Below the pieces are notes generated by a model, which saw only the letters and a program-made list of their open reading frames with translations, had not been told where the DNA came from and ran no database searches. From assembly GCA_964492825.1 (NCBI GenBank), contig CAZBLP010000001.1, positions 62,001 to 126,000 of the forward strand: a stretch of 64,000 bases of DNA, read 5' to 3'. This document shows, piece after piece, positions 63,255 to 64,000 of this stretch (position 1 is the stretch's first letter; every line of letters starts with the position of its first letter). Position numbers and translations under genes: made by a program. Source of the stretch: CAZBLP01 sp964492825. Lineage in GTDB: Bacteria > DYJV01.

Positions 63255-63814
63255 TCTATCTTCCTCAATAACACACTAATCTTAAAATCAAACAAATCTA
63301 AATTGCCTTTTTGTTCAAAATAATAAAAATTTACTTTTTTAACCAATTTATTTTTGTTTAAAATTGAATAAAAATCGTAGAATGATTTAGAAGAAGTAGC
63401 ATTGCCTTTTAGAATAAACTTTCCATTTGAATAGCTTAGAGTATTTATTTTTATTCCATTCGTTAAACATTTACCTAATATTAGTAAAGAAAGAAACGAT
63501 GAATATTGAGTTTTATTGGTAACATAGTATAAGCCTTTTTTCTTATTAAGAGAGTTCATTTTTTTTAAAAGTTCTGAGTATTTTTCTTGAAAGACCTTAA
63601 AATTTTCAACAATGGTTGATATTTTTTTTAATTTGATTTTCTGCTCATAAATTTTACTCTCTAAGAATTTCTTTTCCAAAAGCAAATTTAAACTGATTAA
63701 AAGCAAGAAGATTACGTTAAAAATCAATATTATAAAAAATCGTTTTAATAAAAAATGTTTATTAATGTCAAATCTGGCATGTTCAGGAAGTAAATTTATC
63801 TCTTTTCTCTTCAT
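63251..63814 (-). CDS. pilN: Pilus assembly protein PilN-like
   Basis: A 187-residue protein beginning MKRKEINLLPEHAR, where the short INLLP motif is the PilN segment that binds cytoplasmic PilM. A membrane helix (about 25-48) and a coiled coil follow, then a beta-alpha domain with SYSNGKFILKGNATSSKSFYDF. It overlaps the pilM stop (TGA) by 3 bases, typical of pilMN coupling. Confidence 0.88.
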   Translation of the reverse strand: MKRKEINLLPEHARFDINKHFLLKRFFIILIFNVIFLLLISLNLLLEKKFLESKIYEQKIKLKKISTIVENFKVFQEKYSELLKKMNSLNKKKGLYYVTNKTQYSSFLSLLILGKCLTNGIKINTLSYSNGKFILKGNATSSKSFYDFYSILNKNKLVKKVNFYYFEQKGNLDLFDFKISVLLRKIE

Positions 63815-64000
63815 ATTTCCCTCAGGGAAGTGCCTAAGATTTCTGACAGATAAGTCATTTTCTCAATCATTTGAATGTCAGTATTTATGAAAAATTGTTT
63901 CAAGCTGTTAAACTTTTCTGTATTAATGAGAAAGAGTTGCGAAAGAAATTTATCAATTCCATTAATATTTAAGATTTTTCCAGTTAAAATCAGTTTGGAA
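63811..64000 (-). CDS. pilM: PilM-like protein, C-terminal end only (5' part outside window)
   Basis: On the minus strand a frame open from the window edge encodes 62 residues, from SKLILTGKILNINGIDKFL to LGTSLREI and TGA. The first part matches the Gly-rich strand of the actin-like PilM ATPase family (ILTGG-type motif). The stop overlaps the pilN start (ATATGA). The gene order pilM-N-O-P-Q confirms the identity. Confidence 0.8.
   Translation of the reverse strand, partial: SKLILTGKILNINGIDKFLSQLFLINTEKFNSLKQFFINTDIQMIEKMTYLSEILGTSLREI

Overview
The window is AT-rich, densely packed chromosomal DNA from a Gram-negative bacterium. The outer-membrane secretin and pilus-assembly genes, MsbA-like ABC exporter, BatA-E aerotolerance operon, Hfq and Tat- or Sec-exported periplasmic proteins support a diderm cell. 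The gene mix (three-subunit NADH-diaphorase module, exported molybdopterin oxidoreductase, pyruvoyl arginine decarboxylase with SpeD/SpeE/SpeB) fits an anaerobic or microaerophilic lineage such as Deferribacterota. That assignment is inference from gene content, not a database match. No insertion sequence, prophage or CRISPR array is visible.

Layout. 1-942 is the 3' end of argS, followed by a small membrane protein. 1327-9295 is a complete moxR-DUF58-bat operon in which one gene appears to start at ATT or ATA. 9350-10138 is an isomerase-type crotonase. 10336-14857 (minus strand) holds an ammonium transporter with a clear sigma-54 promoter, an NtrC-type activator and an MsbA-like ABC exporter. 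14925-20979 is a tight minus-strand run: thpR, pncC, an HDOD protein, an unknown secreted protein with an internal duplication, mutS2 and a 3-methyladenine glycosylase. 21077-28691 holds a YgiQ-type radical SAM protein, mgtE, a secreted transglutaminase paired with a Tat-exported molybdopterin oxidoreductase, and a glycosyltransferase.

28790-31937 (plus strand) is a HoxEFU/HndABC-like NADH-oxidising module with no catalytic partner beside it. Two tRNA-Arg genes (CCU and UCU) and a DraG-like ADP-ribosylglycohydrolase follow. 33706-37999 (minus strand) is an unusual three-gene operon: an ATPase-GNAT fusion, a GH3-family acyl-adenylating ligase and an MFS exporter. Its 3' part is richer in G+C than its surroundings, and its promoter has a 12-bp palindrome between the -35 and -10 boxes. 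This is the best candidate for an undescribed system, plausibly the synthesis and export of a small acyl-amino-acid-like molecule.

38264-43578 (plus strand) encodes polyamine synthesis (speD, pyruvoyl-dependent arginine decarboxylase, speE, speB), then a DksA-type protein, an M29 aminopeptidase, miaA and hfq. 43580-55025 (minus strand) is largely amino-acid synthesis: leuD, dapB, dapA, dapF, lysA and argH, with a GAF-SpoIIE phosphatase inserted between dapF and dapA. A FAH-family enzyme, an Fn3 lipoprotein, a DegT aminotransferase and xseA are also in this run; xseA has a near-consensus promoter that predicts a leaderless mRNA. 55277-60887 (plus strand) has clpB and a hybrid sensor kinase. 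60918-64000 (minus strand) is the type IV pilus assembly operon pilM (cut by the window edge)-pilN-pilO-pilP-pilQ.

Genes are separated mostly by 0-30 bases with many 1-8 base overlaps, so most runs are probably co-transcribed. Several intergenic gaps hold perfect or near-perfect palindromes, two of which share the core GTAGAGATT.
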